Shown: in pieces, positions 1-7,281 of the stretch
Numbering within the stretch: the first letter of the stretch is position 1
Layout: every line of letters begins with the position of its first letter
Program-made: the position numbers and the translations under genes
Origin: Pelagibacteraceae bacterium TMED259
GTDB taxonomy: Bacteria; Pseudomonadota; Alphaproteobacteria; HIMB59
Assembly: GCA_002169365.1 (NCBI GenBank)
Contig: NHLE01000013.1
Coordinates: forward strand, 1 to 9,968
Direction: 5' to 3'
DNA: 9,968 nt
The notes under the pieces: model-generated
What the model was told of the DNA's origin: nothing
Databases searched by the model: none
What the model saw: the letters and a program-made list of their open reading frames with translations, nothing else

Positions 1-209
1 AGTATACCTTTTTCTCCATCAATGTATGTAATTTTAGAATTACAAGCTGCAGTAGAGGTAAAGCCAGGATCATAAGTAAACAATCCTGTTTTTTTATATA
101 GAGATGAAATATTTATAACATCTGGACCAACAGAGCCTTTAAGCCCATCAAATTCATATTCTTTACCAGTTTTACTATCTATAAGTTTAAATCTTTTTTC
201 ATCAATCAT
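1..209 (-). CDS. gltA: Citrate synthase, N-terminal part (cut by window edge)
   Basis: Citrate synthase condenses acetyl-CoA with oxaloacetate in the first step of the TCA cycle, in the cytoplasm. Only the first 69 codons are present and the gene runs off the left edge. The translation begins MIDEKRFKLID and contains GPDVINISSLYKKTG, then FTYDPGFTSTAACNSKITY and IDGEKGIL. This is the conserved N-terminal region of the hexameric (type II) bacterial enzyme, whose usual form is DPGFTSTASC...ITYIDGDKGIL. The catalytic His and Asp residues lie beyond the edge. The ATG at 209-207 overlaps the gltX stop by 8 bp (ATGATTGA), so translation is probably coupled to gltX. No Shine-Dalgarno sequence is visible. 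gltX next to gltA is a common alphaproteobacterial arrangement. The assignment is secure despite the truncation. Confidence 0.95.
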   Translation of the reverse strand, partial: MIDEKRFKLIDSKTGKEYEFDGLKGSVGPDVINISSLYKKTGLFTYDPGFTSTAACNSKITYIDGEKGI

Positions 210-1437
210 CGATATATAATAACAATCTTTTTTTCAAATTACCAATACCATAGAACAAAATAATTTTTTCAATTGGCAATTTTGATTCAAAATTTACAAA
301 AATCTTTCTGATAATCTTCCCTATTTTCTTTAAAGATAAGTCGTTTTCATTTAGTATATGAATTAAATCATCAGTGCTATGCAATTTTTGAATAGCTTTA
401 TAAATTTTATTGATTAAGTTTTTTTCTTCTTCATCTAATACGAGTTGATTATGAGAATGATAAAAAGTTAAGAGCTTATCTAATTCGATATTAATATCTG
501 TGAGCTTAATGCATCTTTCTAAAATTGACTCATATATTTTTTTCGTATCTAAGTTTTCAACAAGTAATATATTTTTTGAATTTATATGTTTTTTAAAATC
601 TAAATAAGATAATTGGCTTAAATAATTTTGATTAATATAATTTAATTTATCTAAGTCAAACTTAGCTGGTGATAGGACAGTTTTATTTAATTCAAAATTA
701 TCTATTGCTGAGCTAGAGTCTAGATATTCTTGATCATTAAAATTATTACCTAATTTAATAATAAAATTAAATATACTTTTAGTTAAATACCCTTGTTTTA
801 TGTAGTCTTTAACATTAGTGATATTGTCTCTTTTAGATAATTTTTTTCCTTGCATGTCGTGTATTAAAGGAATGTGTGCATATTTAATATTGGGAATATT
901 CAGAGAATTTAATATTAGTTGTTGTTTGATAGTATTTATAGAATGATCATTTCCTCGTATTACATGAGTTATACCCTCTAAATAGTCATCAATAATATTG
1001 GATAAAATAAAGGTAGGGCTACCGTCAGACCTTGCAATTGAAAAATCTTCAATATTATCTGATGGGATTTTAACTTTACCAAGTATTAGATCTTGAAATT
1101 GAAAATACTTGTTAGTTCTATCAACTTTAAATCTATAGGGACCATCTTTCTCTTTGAATGCTAATCCCATATCTATGAGTTTTTGTAAATAGCTTTTATG
1201 TTTATCTTCATTAGACGACTGATATGAAAGATGATCATAGTCCAGATTAAATAAATTAAAGATATCTAATATTTCTTTCTCATATTCTTTTTTGGATCTT
1301 TCTTTGTCTGTGTCTTCAATTCTAAGTATAAATTTACCGTTATATTTTTTAGAATATAAGTAATTATATATTGCAGTTCTTAAACTCCCCATATGAAAAT
1401 TACCTGTGGGAGAGGGTGCAAATCTCGTAATTATCAT
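202..1437 (-). CDS. gltX: Glutamate--tRNA ligase (class I GluRS), compact form
   Basis: The enzyme charges tRNA-Glu with glutamate in the cytoplasm, and in organisms using GatCAB it may also charge tRNA-Gln. Class I signatures are clear: FAPSPTGNFHMGSLRTA at residues 6-22 (HIGH-type motif, here HMGS), RIEDTD at 39-44, SDGSPTF at 137-143, RGNDH at 161-165 and KLSKR at 199-203. A helical anticodon-binding region follows, with many Lys and Asn. At 411 residues it is shorter than the usual 440-490. Much of the loss lies after residue 91: GLAFKEKDGPYRFKV goes straight through where most GluRS carry the Cys-rich zinc-binding segment (CYC...YDGRCR). GluQ-RS (about 300 residues, no anticodon domain) is excluded by length and the retained C-terminal domain. 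The ATG overlaps the lexA stop by one base (TAATG). Many Alphaproteobacteria have two gltX paralogues; which one this is cannot be decided here. Confidence 0.95.
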   Translation of the reverse strand: MIITRFAPSPTGNFHMGSLRTAIYNYLYSKKYNGKFILRIEDTDKERSKKEYEKEILDIFNLFNLDYDHLSYQSSNEDKHKSYLQKLIDMGLAFKEKDGPYRFKVDRTNKYFQFQDLILGKVKIPSDNIEDFSIARSDGSPTFILSNIIDDYLEGITHVIRGNDHSINTIKQQLILNSLNIPNIKYAHIPLIHDMQGKKLSKRDNITNVKDYIKQGYLTKSIFNFIIKLGNNFNDQEYLDSSSAIDNFELNKTVLSPAKFDLDKLNYINQNYLSQLSYLDFKKHINSKNILLVENLDTKKIYESILERCIKLTDINIELDKLLTFYHSHNQLVLDEEEKNLINKIYKAIQKLHSTDDLIHILNENDLSLKKIGKIIRKIFVNFESKLPIEKIILFYGIGNLKKRLLLYIDD

Positions 1438-2015
1438 TAATAACTTCTCACTAAATTTATCATTTTACCAATTATTTTAATTCTATCTTTGTTGTATTTT
1501 GAGGATTGATAATTATTTTTATCACCCTCGATGATAATATAGTTATCTATTAATTTAATTTTTTTTAAAGTTATTTCATTATTGTCAATTTCAATTGCAT
1601 AAATATTTTTAGAATTATAGGAAGTATTTTTATCAATTATCACAATATCATTATTAAAAATTCCAAAGCTTTCCATTGAATTTCCATTCACTTTACAAGC
1701 AAAACAATTTGAGTCTTTATTTTTTAATAAATCATTTATTTGAATATATTCGATATTATCTGAGCTAGTATTTAATGGAATTCCTGCAGATATCTCATTA
1801 AAATAAGGTATTAGATTATTTATTCTTATTGATCTCGACTTTATTTTATCTCTTGTTATGTTGCCAGAATTTTCTAAATATTCTAGGTATTGAAAGATTG
1901 ATGCTTTTGATTTTAACTCCATATGAGCCTTCATTTCTTCAAAAGAAGGAGCTATACCATTTTTTTCAATATATTTTTTTAAAAAATCAAAAAGTTTTTT
2001 GGCTTTTTTAGTCAT
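1437..2015 (-). CDS. lexA: LexA SOS-response repressor with autocleaving S24 peptidase domain
   Basis: LexA represses DNA-damage genes and cleaves itself when stimulated by RecA filaments. Residues 1-66 form a winged helix-turn-helix, with IAPSFEEMKAHMELKSKASI at 21-40 matching the LexA PSF-EM-L-SK pattern. The C-terminal domain keeps the cleavage site Ala77-Gly78 (EISAGIPL), the nucleophile Ser113 (GNSMESFGI) and the general base Lys151 (EITLKKI). Spacing between these residues is almost the same as in E. coli LexA (A84-G85, S119, K156), so the protein should be cleavage-competent. At 192 residues it is shorter than many alphaproteobacterial LexAs, with a short hinge. It sits between moeA (8-bp overlap, ATGACTAA) and gltX (1-bp overlap), so it has no intergenic promoter. 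I found no GTTC-N7-GTTC box upstream, so autoregulation is not evident. Confidence 0.95.
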   Translation of the reverse strand: MTKKAKKLFDFLKKYIEKNGIAPSFEEMKAHMELKSKASIFQYLEYLENSGNITRDKIKSRSIRINNLIPYFNEISAGIPLNTSSDNIEYIQINDLLKNKDSNCFACKVNGNSMESFGIFNNDIVIIDKNTSYNSKNIYAIEIDNNEITLKKIKLIDNYIIIEGDKNNYQSSKYNKDRIKIIGKMINLVRSY

Positions 2016-3123
2016 TTAGGTAATACAATTTAAGATATCTTGTTTTATCATAATAGATTAAATAATTCGAATTTATTATATTGCTGAAATTAGAACTTTC
2101 TTGATTTGAAAATATCTTAACTTTTTTATTTTTAATATTAGCAAATAAAAAACTTTTCCTTTTCAGATTTGAAAAATCATAATCAACATCTTTTATATGT
2201 AATTTTTTGAATTTCAAATGTGATAAGCCCCAATAATAATTTATAATTGATTTTAAAAGTATGTTGGTTAATACAAATGATGAAGTTGGATTTCCTGGAA
2301 AAAATAAAACCATTTTTGATTTTTCACAAATATATTTAAATGGCCTTCCAGGTTTTAGATCTAATCCATTAATTTTAAGATTAAACTTACCAAAATTAAT
2401 ATCATCTATGCTTTTTCCAGTTCCGCCTATTACTATTGTAATATCACAATTATTTTTTTGGATTTCTTTATAAATTATATTTTGATTATCTTTTAGATGC
2501 ATATTGTATTTAACAATATGACCATTTTGTTTTATGAAATGCTCTATATACTCAGCATTTGTAGGATAGATGAAATGATTTTTATCAAATTCACTGCCTG
2601 TAGATATAATCTTAAATGAAATTTTTGTAAATGATTTAACTTCAATATTATTAATACTTTTTAAAGATATAAAATCTTTTAATGGTGTTTCTTTATTATT
2701 AGACTTTATTAATTGTCCTTTCTTAAAGATATGTCCTTTTCTCCTGATAAAGTCTTTTTTGAAATCACTCTGAAGAATATGATATTCATTTTTATGTTTA
2801 AATAATCCTTCAATAGGGACAATGTATTTTATATTATCAGGTATTAAAGACCCTGTCTTAACAACTAAGCATTCGTCGTCTTTTAAATCAAATTCTTTAT
2901 ATTTATTAAGCTTTGTAGCTCCTTTGATTATATATTTTTTTTTCTTTGTTTTGACACCTATTCCATCCATAGATGATTGATTATATGGAGGAATATTTTC
3001 ATTAATTTTTAATGGAAAAAGAAATTTATCTCCAAAATTTAATTTTTTTAAATATTCTTTTTTAAGTTTTCTTTTAGGAAGATCTTTTTGAATTATTCTA
3101 ATTGCTGTAAAAATGTCATCCAA
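2008..3123 (-). CDS. moeA: Molybdopterin molybdenumtransferase MoeA (divergent)
   Basis: MoeA inserts molybdate into adenylylated molybdopterin, the last step of molybdenum cofactor synthesis, in the cytoplasm. The 371-residue protein shows the family motifs in order: PPYNQSSMDG at 45-54 (usual form DxSAMDGYA), KTGSLIPDN at 89-97 (TGAxLPxGAD), RRKGHIFKKG at 127-136 (RxxGeDxxxG), ISTGSEF at 173-179 (STGDEL), GGTGKSIDD at 233-241, LKPGRP at 256-261 and PGNPTSSFV at 276-284. It is shorter than the usual ~400-410 residues and lysine-rich, and several motif acids are replaced (RRKGH for RxxGED, STGSE for STGDE). The chosen start is TTG at 3123-3121, which gives the normal MoeA N-terminus; the next in-frame ATG is Met52, inside a conserved motif. 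TTG overlaps the moaC stop by 8 bp (TTGGATGA), and a weak AGAGG lies about 14 nt upstream. Confidence 0.9.
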   Translation of the reverse strand: MDDIFTAIRIIQKDLPKRKLKKEYLKKLNFGDKFLFPLKINENIPPYNQSSMDGIGVKTKKKKYIIKGATKLNKYKEFDLKDDECLVVKTGSLIPDNIKYIVPIEGLFKHKNEYHILQSDFKKDFIRRKGHIFKKGQLIKSNNKETPLKDFISLKSINNIEVKSFTKISFKIISTGSEFDKNHFIYPTNAEYIEHFIKQNGHIVKYNMHLKDNQNIIYKEIQKNNCDITIVIGGTGKSIDDINFGKFNLKINGLDLKPGRPFKYICEKSKMVLFFPGNPTSSFVLTNILLKSIINYYWGLSHLKFKKLHIKDVDYDFSNLKRKSFLFANIKNKKVKIFSNQESSNFSNIINSNYLIYYDKTRYLKLYYLND

Positions 3124-3580
3124 TATTATTTTTTCCGCCTCTTTTTTTTATTAATTTTATATTTTCAATTATTATTTCTTTTTTATAAGACTTTAACATA
3201 TCAAAAATAGTTATGGCTGCTGTAGAGATACAATTTAATGCCTCTATTTCAAGTCCAGTTGCATATTTGGTCTTAATGGAGCTCTTGAGATAGATATAAC
3301 ATTTATTTTTTAAAATAAAGTTGATAGTTACATGATCGAGCGGTACATGATGAGTTAATGGTATTTGCGATGAAGTATTCTTTGCTGCTAATATCCCAGC
3401 AATTTTAGCCGTATGACACAAGTTATTAAATAATTTTTCATCTTCTAATAAGATTTTATATAGATCATGGCTAATTTTAATGAACGATTCTGCTTCTGCA
3501 ATTCTACTTGATTTATTCTTTTTTGAGATATCTACCATCTCTACATCTTTATTTTTATTTTTAAAGTGTGTAAGACTCAT
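3116..3580 (-). CDS. moaC: Cyclic pyranopterin monophosphate synthase MoaC, KGD lysine absent
   Basis: MoaC turns the MoaA product 3',8-cyclo-7,8-dihydro-GTP into cyclic pyranopterin monophosphate, early in molybdenum cofactor synthesis. Visible family motifs are EMVDISKKNKSSRIAEA (14-30, with Arg26), AKIAGILAAKNTSSQIPL (58-75), His77 in LTHHVPL (usual LCHPL), TGLEIEAL (108-115), FDMLK (126-130, matching the D128/K131 pair of E. coli) and KKRGGK near the C-terminus. Length, 154 residues, is normal. One oddity stands out: the segment before AKIAG reads DEKLFNNLCHT where MoaC usually has KGDVLxxA, so the position of the catalytically important Lys51 is Phe51, the nearest lysine being Lys49. The ATG overlaps the trpC stop by one base (TAATG), and moeA follows directly. 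The family call is firm; full activity is less certain. Confidence 0.93.
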   Translation of the reverse strand: MSLTHFKNKNKDVEMVDISKKNKSSRIAEAESFIKISHDLYKILLEDEKLFNNLCHTAKIAGILAAKNTSSQIPLTHHVPLDHVTINFILKNKCYIYLKSSIKTKYATGLEIEALNCISTAAITIFDMLKSYKKEIIIENIKLIKKRGGKNNIG

Positions 3581-4338
3581 TATGATTTATATAAGCTATT
3601 TATATATTGTACTTTATTTTGTTGATTCAAAATACTTCCCCCTATTAAAAAGGTAGAGATATTGCTATTTTTTTTAATAGAATTAATATTTTTTCTATTT
3701 ACCCCGCTTTCTGACACAATAATTGTATTTTTTAATACTTTAGCCAATTCTATTGATTTATTGATGTCTATTTTTTGTTCTCGAAGGTTTCTGTTGTTTA
3801 TTCCAATTAAGTTAGCATTTACTTCAGATATTTTTTTAATTTCGTTTTTATTTTCTATTTCAATTAGCACATCTAATCCTATGTCTAGTGAATAATTATA
3901 CAGTTGAGTTAAATTTTTCCTTGTTAGGATTTTAGCTATTAATAAAATTGCATCAGCTCCATAATATTTACTTTCTTCTATTTGTTTTTGATTAATAATA
4001 AAATCTTTTCTTATTATGGGCTTTGAAGTTATTTTCCTTGCAATTATCAAATCATTTAAACTTCCACCAAAATTTTTATCAGTTAATATAGAAATACAAC
4101 AAGTATTAGATTTGTCGTAATCATTTATTACATGTTGAAGGAACTTTGTTTCTTTAAATTTACTCACACTTGGACTAAATCTTTTAAATTCTGCTATCAA
4201 AGCATTATTTCCATTTTTTATCTCATTTTTAATTGATCTAAGGAAAGAAGGTTTTTCTTTTTTAATTTGATATTTTTTTTGACTTAGGTATTTGAGATGA
4301 TTAGTTTTTTCTCTTACTATTTTATCTAAAATATTCAT
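3580..4338 (-). CDS. trpC: Indole-3-glycerol-phosphate synthase
   Basis: TrpC closes the ring of 1-(2-carboxyphenylamino)-1-deoxyribulose 5-phosphate to give indole-3-glycerol phosphate in tryptophan synthesis. The 252-residue TIM barrel is full length for a monofunctional enzyme; no TrpF domain is fused. Catalytic positions known from the family are all present: Glu50 and Lys52 in IAEFKRFSPS, Lys111 in IIRKDFI, Glu160 in VLIEIENK, Asn181 in IGINNRNL, and Glu210/Ser211 in VSESGV. The phosphate-binding loop near the C-terminus reads LIGGSIL. SILTDKNFGGS at 83-93 is also typical. The ATG overlaps the trpD stop by one base (TAATG), and moaC begins at its own stop. trpF is not in the window. Confidence 0.97.
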   Translation of the reverse strand: MNILDKIVREKTNHLKYLSQKKYQIKKEKPSFLRSIKNEIKNGNNALIAEFKRFSPSVSKFKETKFLQHVINDYDKSNTCCISILTDKNFGGSLNDLIIARKITSKPIIRKDFIINQKQIEESKYYGADAILLIAKILTRKNLTQLYNYSLDIGLDVLIEIENKNEIKKISEVNANLIGINNRNLREQKIDINKSIELAKVLKNTIIVSESGVNRKNINSIKKNSNISTFLIGGSILNQQNKVQYINSLYKS

Positions 4339-5321
4339 TATTTTTGAAGTTTTTTTAAATGGTTAATGGCAATGCTGCTATCTAAGGCGTGATTTAATTG
4401 TTCGAAGCAATCATCAAAACTTAAATTGGGTTTTATTAACTGCATTCCATATATAGCATTTATAATGACGATATCTCTATAGCTATCTTTTCTCCCAAGA
4501 AACAATTCAATTAATCTATCTGCATTATATTTTGGGTCTTTACCTTTTATGTTCTTGAAACTTGGCTTCGAAGAAAAATATTTTTTATATTTTTCATTTG
4601 ATATCGTTTTTCTTAAAGATTTACCATTCTGTTTTTTGTAGAAAGTTGTAGGTGAAAAGATACTTATTTCATCTAGCCCATCATGTGAATAAAAAATATT
4701 ATAGCTTTTAAGATTTATATTAAACAAAATCTTATTTAATATTTCAGCAGAAAACCTATTAAAGGTACCTAGCAATTGATATTTTGCTTTTAAAGGATTT
4801 AATGTTGGGCCCATATAATTAAATATTGTCTTTGTTTCAAACAATTTTCTGACATTTGCAACTTTTTTTAAATCTGGATAAAAAAGAGGGGCATTTAAAT
4901 ATACAAAATTGTTTTTTTTAAATAATTTATGAATTTTTTTTTCATCAGTTTCAATTCTAATATTTAAATGACTAACTATATCTGATGACCCACTCATAGA
5001 ACTGGCAGCTCTATTGCCATGTTTTGCAATAGGAACTCCTATTGATGAGAGTAACAAGGCTACTGATGTCGAAATATTAAGTGTTTGCAGTCCATCACCA
5101 CCTGTTCCACAGGTATCTAGTGAAAAAGGTACATTCTTAATTTTATTTGAATTTTTATATATATAGCTTCTTAGATTAAGTAATACTTTTTTATTTTTAA
5201 TAAAATTATTGAGTTGGTATATTACTATTGATTGATGAACTAGGTTTTCTGTTTCAAAAAGATACTTTATTGCTTCTAAAGAATTTTTTTCAGTGATTTT
5301 GTTATCGATAGAAAATTTCAT
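4338..5321 (-). CDS. trpD: Anthranilate phosphoribosyltransferase
   Basis: TrpD joins anthranilate to PRPP, giving N-(5-phosphoribosyl)-anthranilate. The PRPP-binding signature is intact: LDTCGTGGDGLQTLNIST at residues 68-85 and KHGNRAASSMSG at 100-111. Further family motifs are NAPLFYPDLKKVANVRK (143-159), NYMGPTLNP (168-176) and HDGLDEIS (213-220). The family norm is about 335-345 residues, so 327 is near full length. The Met start at 5321 forms a 4-bp ATGA overlap with the trpG stop, so translation should be coupled. It is a stand-alone protein, not the TrpG-TrpD fusion of enterics. An A9 tract in the coding strand (4934-4942) encodes EKK. Confidence 0.97.
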   Translation of the reverse strand: MKFSIDNKITEKNSLEAIKYLFETENLVHQSIVIYQLNNFIKNKKVLLNLRSYIYKNSNKIKNVPFSLDTCGTGGDGLQTLNISTSVALLLSSIGVPIAKHGNRAASSMSGSSDIVSHLNIRIETDEKKIHKLFKKNNFVYLNAPLFYPDLKKVANVRKLFETKTIFNYMGPTLNPLKAKYQLLGTFNRFSAEILNKILFNINLKSYNIFYSHDGLDEISIFSPTTFYKKQNGKSLRKTISNEKYKKYFSSKPSFKNIKGKDPKYNADRLIELFLGRKDSYRDIVIINAIYGMQLIKPNLSFDDCFEQLNHALDSSIAINHLKKLQK

Positions 5322-5887
5322 AATATATCAATAAAGTTTTTTAATATTGTAGATCCGTCAATTGTTTCAATACTTTCTGGATGATATTGTACACCATAAA
5401 TAGGATAAGTCTTATGTTTGAAGCTCATAAGAATATTATCATCAGTTGATTGGCTGGTAATTTGCAAATTATTTGGAAAATTTTGTTTTTCTAGGTATAG
5501 GGAGTGATATCTTGTAGCTTTAAAGGTCTTATTAATACCTGTGTAAATTTTACAATCATTATTAATTTTTATGCATGAAACCTTCCCATGCTTAGGAATT
5601 TTTAATACTTTTATTTTCACACCAAAGTAAACACCTAGAATCTGATGGCCAAGACATACCCCTAGTATAGGCATAAAAGAATAGATTTTATTAACCAATT
5701 CTAAGCAATCCCCGGAATTAAAAGGATTACTTGGCCCAGGGGATATAACAACTGCTTTGCTATTAACAATCTTAATAAAATTATTTTTTATTTCATCATT
5801 CTTAAAAATTTGAACATCATTTTTTTTTAACAATTCATGATATAAATTGAAAGTAAAGCTGTCGTAATTATCAATTAAGGTAATCAT
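5318..5887 (-). CDS. trpG: Anthranilate synthase component II (glutamine amidotransferase)
   Basis: This class I glutamine amidotransferase releases ammonia from glutamine for TrpE. The triad is complete: Cys78 in GVCLGHQ, with His169 and Glu171 in QYHPES. The N-terminus ITLIDNYDSFTFNL, the oxyanion-loop motif VISPGPSNP (47-55) and RYHSL (126-130) are typical of TrpG/PabA. At 189 residues it is a normal stand-alone subunit. It lies between trpE and trpD with 4-bp ATGA overlaps on both sides, which points to TrpG. In streamlined bacteria the same protein often also serves as PabA for folate; that is possible here but cannot be shown. An A9 tract (5820-5828) lies early in the gene and encodes LKKN. 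Confidence 0.96.
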   Translation of the reverse strand: MITLIDNYDSFTFNLYHELLKKNDVQIFKNDEIKNNFIKIVNSKAVVISPGPSNPFNSGDCLELVNKIYSFMPILGVCLGHQILGVYFGVKIKVLKIPKHGKVSCIKINNDCKIYTGINKTFKATRYHSLYLEKQNFPNNLQITSQSTDDNILMSFKHKTYPIYGVQYHPESIETIDGSTILKNFIDIL

Positions 5888-7275
5888 TTTATTTGGTGAG
5901 CTATTTTATAAGCTTCAAAAATGGCATTAGCCTTATTGATACATTCTAAATACTCATTTTTATCTATGCTATCGTAAACAATTCCTGCGCCGCTTTGAGT
6001 GTAGATTGTCTTATTTTTTATCATAGCTGTTCTTAAATTAATGCAGCTATCCATATCCCCGTTAATGTCTAAATAGCATACAGATCCTGAATAAAATTCT
6101 CTATTAACCTCTTCTAGCTCTTCTAATAACTCTAGTGCTCTAATTTTAGGTGCGCCTGATACCGTACCCGCTGGGAGACCGGCATAAAGAACATCAATCG
6201 GAGTTAAATTATTTCTCAATTCTCCAGTCACATTACTTACAATATGCATAACGTGTGAATAATATTCTATAATGTTTTTTTCTGTCACATTAACTGTTCC
6301 TTTTTTAGAAATTTGGCCAACATCATTGCGACCAAGATCAACTAACATCAAATGTTCAGCTAATTCTTTAGTATCATTAAGGAGATCATTTCTTAATTGA
6401 ATATCCTCATTATGATTCTTTCCTCTTTTTCTAGTCCCGGCTATTGGTCGAAGAGTTACTTTTTTATTTTTCACATTAATCATGGTTTCTGGACTTGAAC
6501 ATATGATTTGATATTTTTTTAAATTTAAAAAAACTAAATATGGAGAGGGATTGATAGACCTTAGAGCACGATAAAATTTAAAAGGATCTATTTCATACTT
6601 AGCTGAAAATCTCTGAGAGAGAACAGCTTGAAAAATTTCCCCATTAATAATCTCTTTTTTTAAATTATTTACTTTTTCAAAAAAAATATTTTTAGACATG
6701 TGTTTTTTAAAGCTAGAAGGCTTAATAAATAAATTTTTTTTATTTTGTTTGGGAGTTGATAACAAAAGGTCTTCAATTTTACTAAGTTTAGTTTTGTTTT
6801 TATTTTTGTTAATAGAAAATTCGATTAAGTGTGTTTCATTTAATATATTATCTATGATTATTAAATTTTTTGGTTTTACAAAATGCGCTAGTGGAATATT
6901 AATTTCGCTTTTAGTCATATCATATTTTAATTTAGGAAGACTAAATTTAGCAAAATCAAACGATATGTTTCCTATTGTAAAAGGTATAGGTATTTTTTTG
7001 TTATATAAATCAGTAAAATTATTATTTTTTTGTAAAGATTTAAGATAGAGATTGGGGGATGCTATCTTCTTTTTTTTTAAATTAGAAACTATATGGTTTT
7101 GATGAATTTCTATATTGTCATAAATATTAAATAGGATTATTGAATATCTACCCTTATTCTCACCACCGATTACTGACTCTAAGATTGAAACATCGTTAAA
7201 TTTTTTAATTAATTTTTGATAAATAGTTATAGAATTTTCGGTATCTAGGAAGATTTTTTTTCCATGTATGAACAT
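5884..7275 (-). CDS. trpE: Anthranilate synthase component I
   Basis: TrpE makes anthranilate from chorismate with ammonia supplied by TrpG. Numbering from the ATG at 7275-7273 (463 residues), the chorismate-binding domain is unmistakable: NPSPY at 242-246, LRPIAGTRKRG at 275-285, ELAEHLMLVDLGRNDVG at 304-320, SHVMHIVSNVTG at 340-351, LPAGTVSGAPKIRALELL at 367-384, DINGDMDSCINLRT near 403-416 and QSGAGIVYDS at 427-436. The N-terminal ILES (31-34) and GRYS (42-45) match the tryptophan-binding feedback site, so end-product inhibition is likely. PabB and isochorismate synthases are less likely given this site and the trpG/trpD neighbours. A TTG codon just before the ATG (7278-7276) is a possible alternative start after an in-frame TGA. 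Only 6 nt separate it from the upstream stop, leaving no room for a leader peptide. It is not fused to TrpG. Confidence 0.96.
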   Translation of the reverse strand: MFIHGKKIFLDTENSITIYQKLIKKFNDVSILESVIGGENKGRYSIILFNIYDNIEIHQNHIVSNLKKKKIASPNLYLKSLQKNNNFTDLYNKKIPIPFTIGNISFDFAKFSLPKLKYDMTKSEINIPLAHFVKPKNLIIIDNILNETHLIEFSINKNKNKTKLSKIEDLLLSTPKQNKKNLFIKPSSFKKHMSKNIFFEKVNNLKKEIINGEIFQAVLSQRFSAKYEIDPFKFYRALRSINPSPYLVFLNLKKYQIICSSPETMINVKNKKVTLRPIAGTRKRGKNHNEDIQLRNDLLNDTKELAEHLMLVDLGRNDVGQISKKGTVNVTEKNIIEYYSHVMHIVSNVTGELRNNLTPIDVLYAGLPAGTVSGAPKIRALELLEELEEVNREFYSGSVCYLDINGDMDSCINLRTAMIKNKTIYTQSGAGIVYDSIDKNEYLECINKANAIFEAYKIAHQIK

Positions 7276-7281
7276 CAATCA

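Noticed and set aside
202..1437. GluQ-RS (tRNA-Asp queuosine-glutamylating enzyme) as an identity for the short GltX
   Set aside because: At 411 residues it retains a C-terminal anticodon-binding region and a standard KLSKR motif. GluQ-RS proteins are about 300 residues and lack that domain.
1829..2011. Short plus-strand open frames antisense to lexA, moeA, trpC, and a minus-strand one antisense to tpiA
   Set aside because: All are shadows of real genes, with low-complexity Leu/Phe/Ile-rich translations and no supporting signals.
2085..2110. GAAC near 2093 as half of a LexA box upstream of lexA
   Set aside because: The second GAAC half-site at the required 7-nt spacing is absent.
6698..7048. 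A 116-codon open frame on the plus strand with a hydrophobic translation inside trpE
   Set aside because: It lies opposite a clear trpE. The hydrophobic character comes from reading lysine-rich AT codons backwards, and there is no start context or known family.
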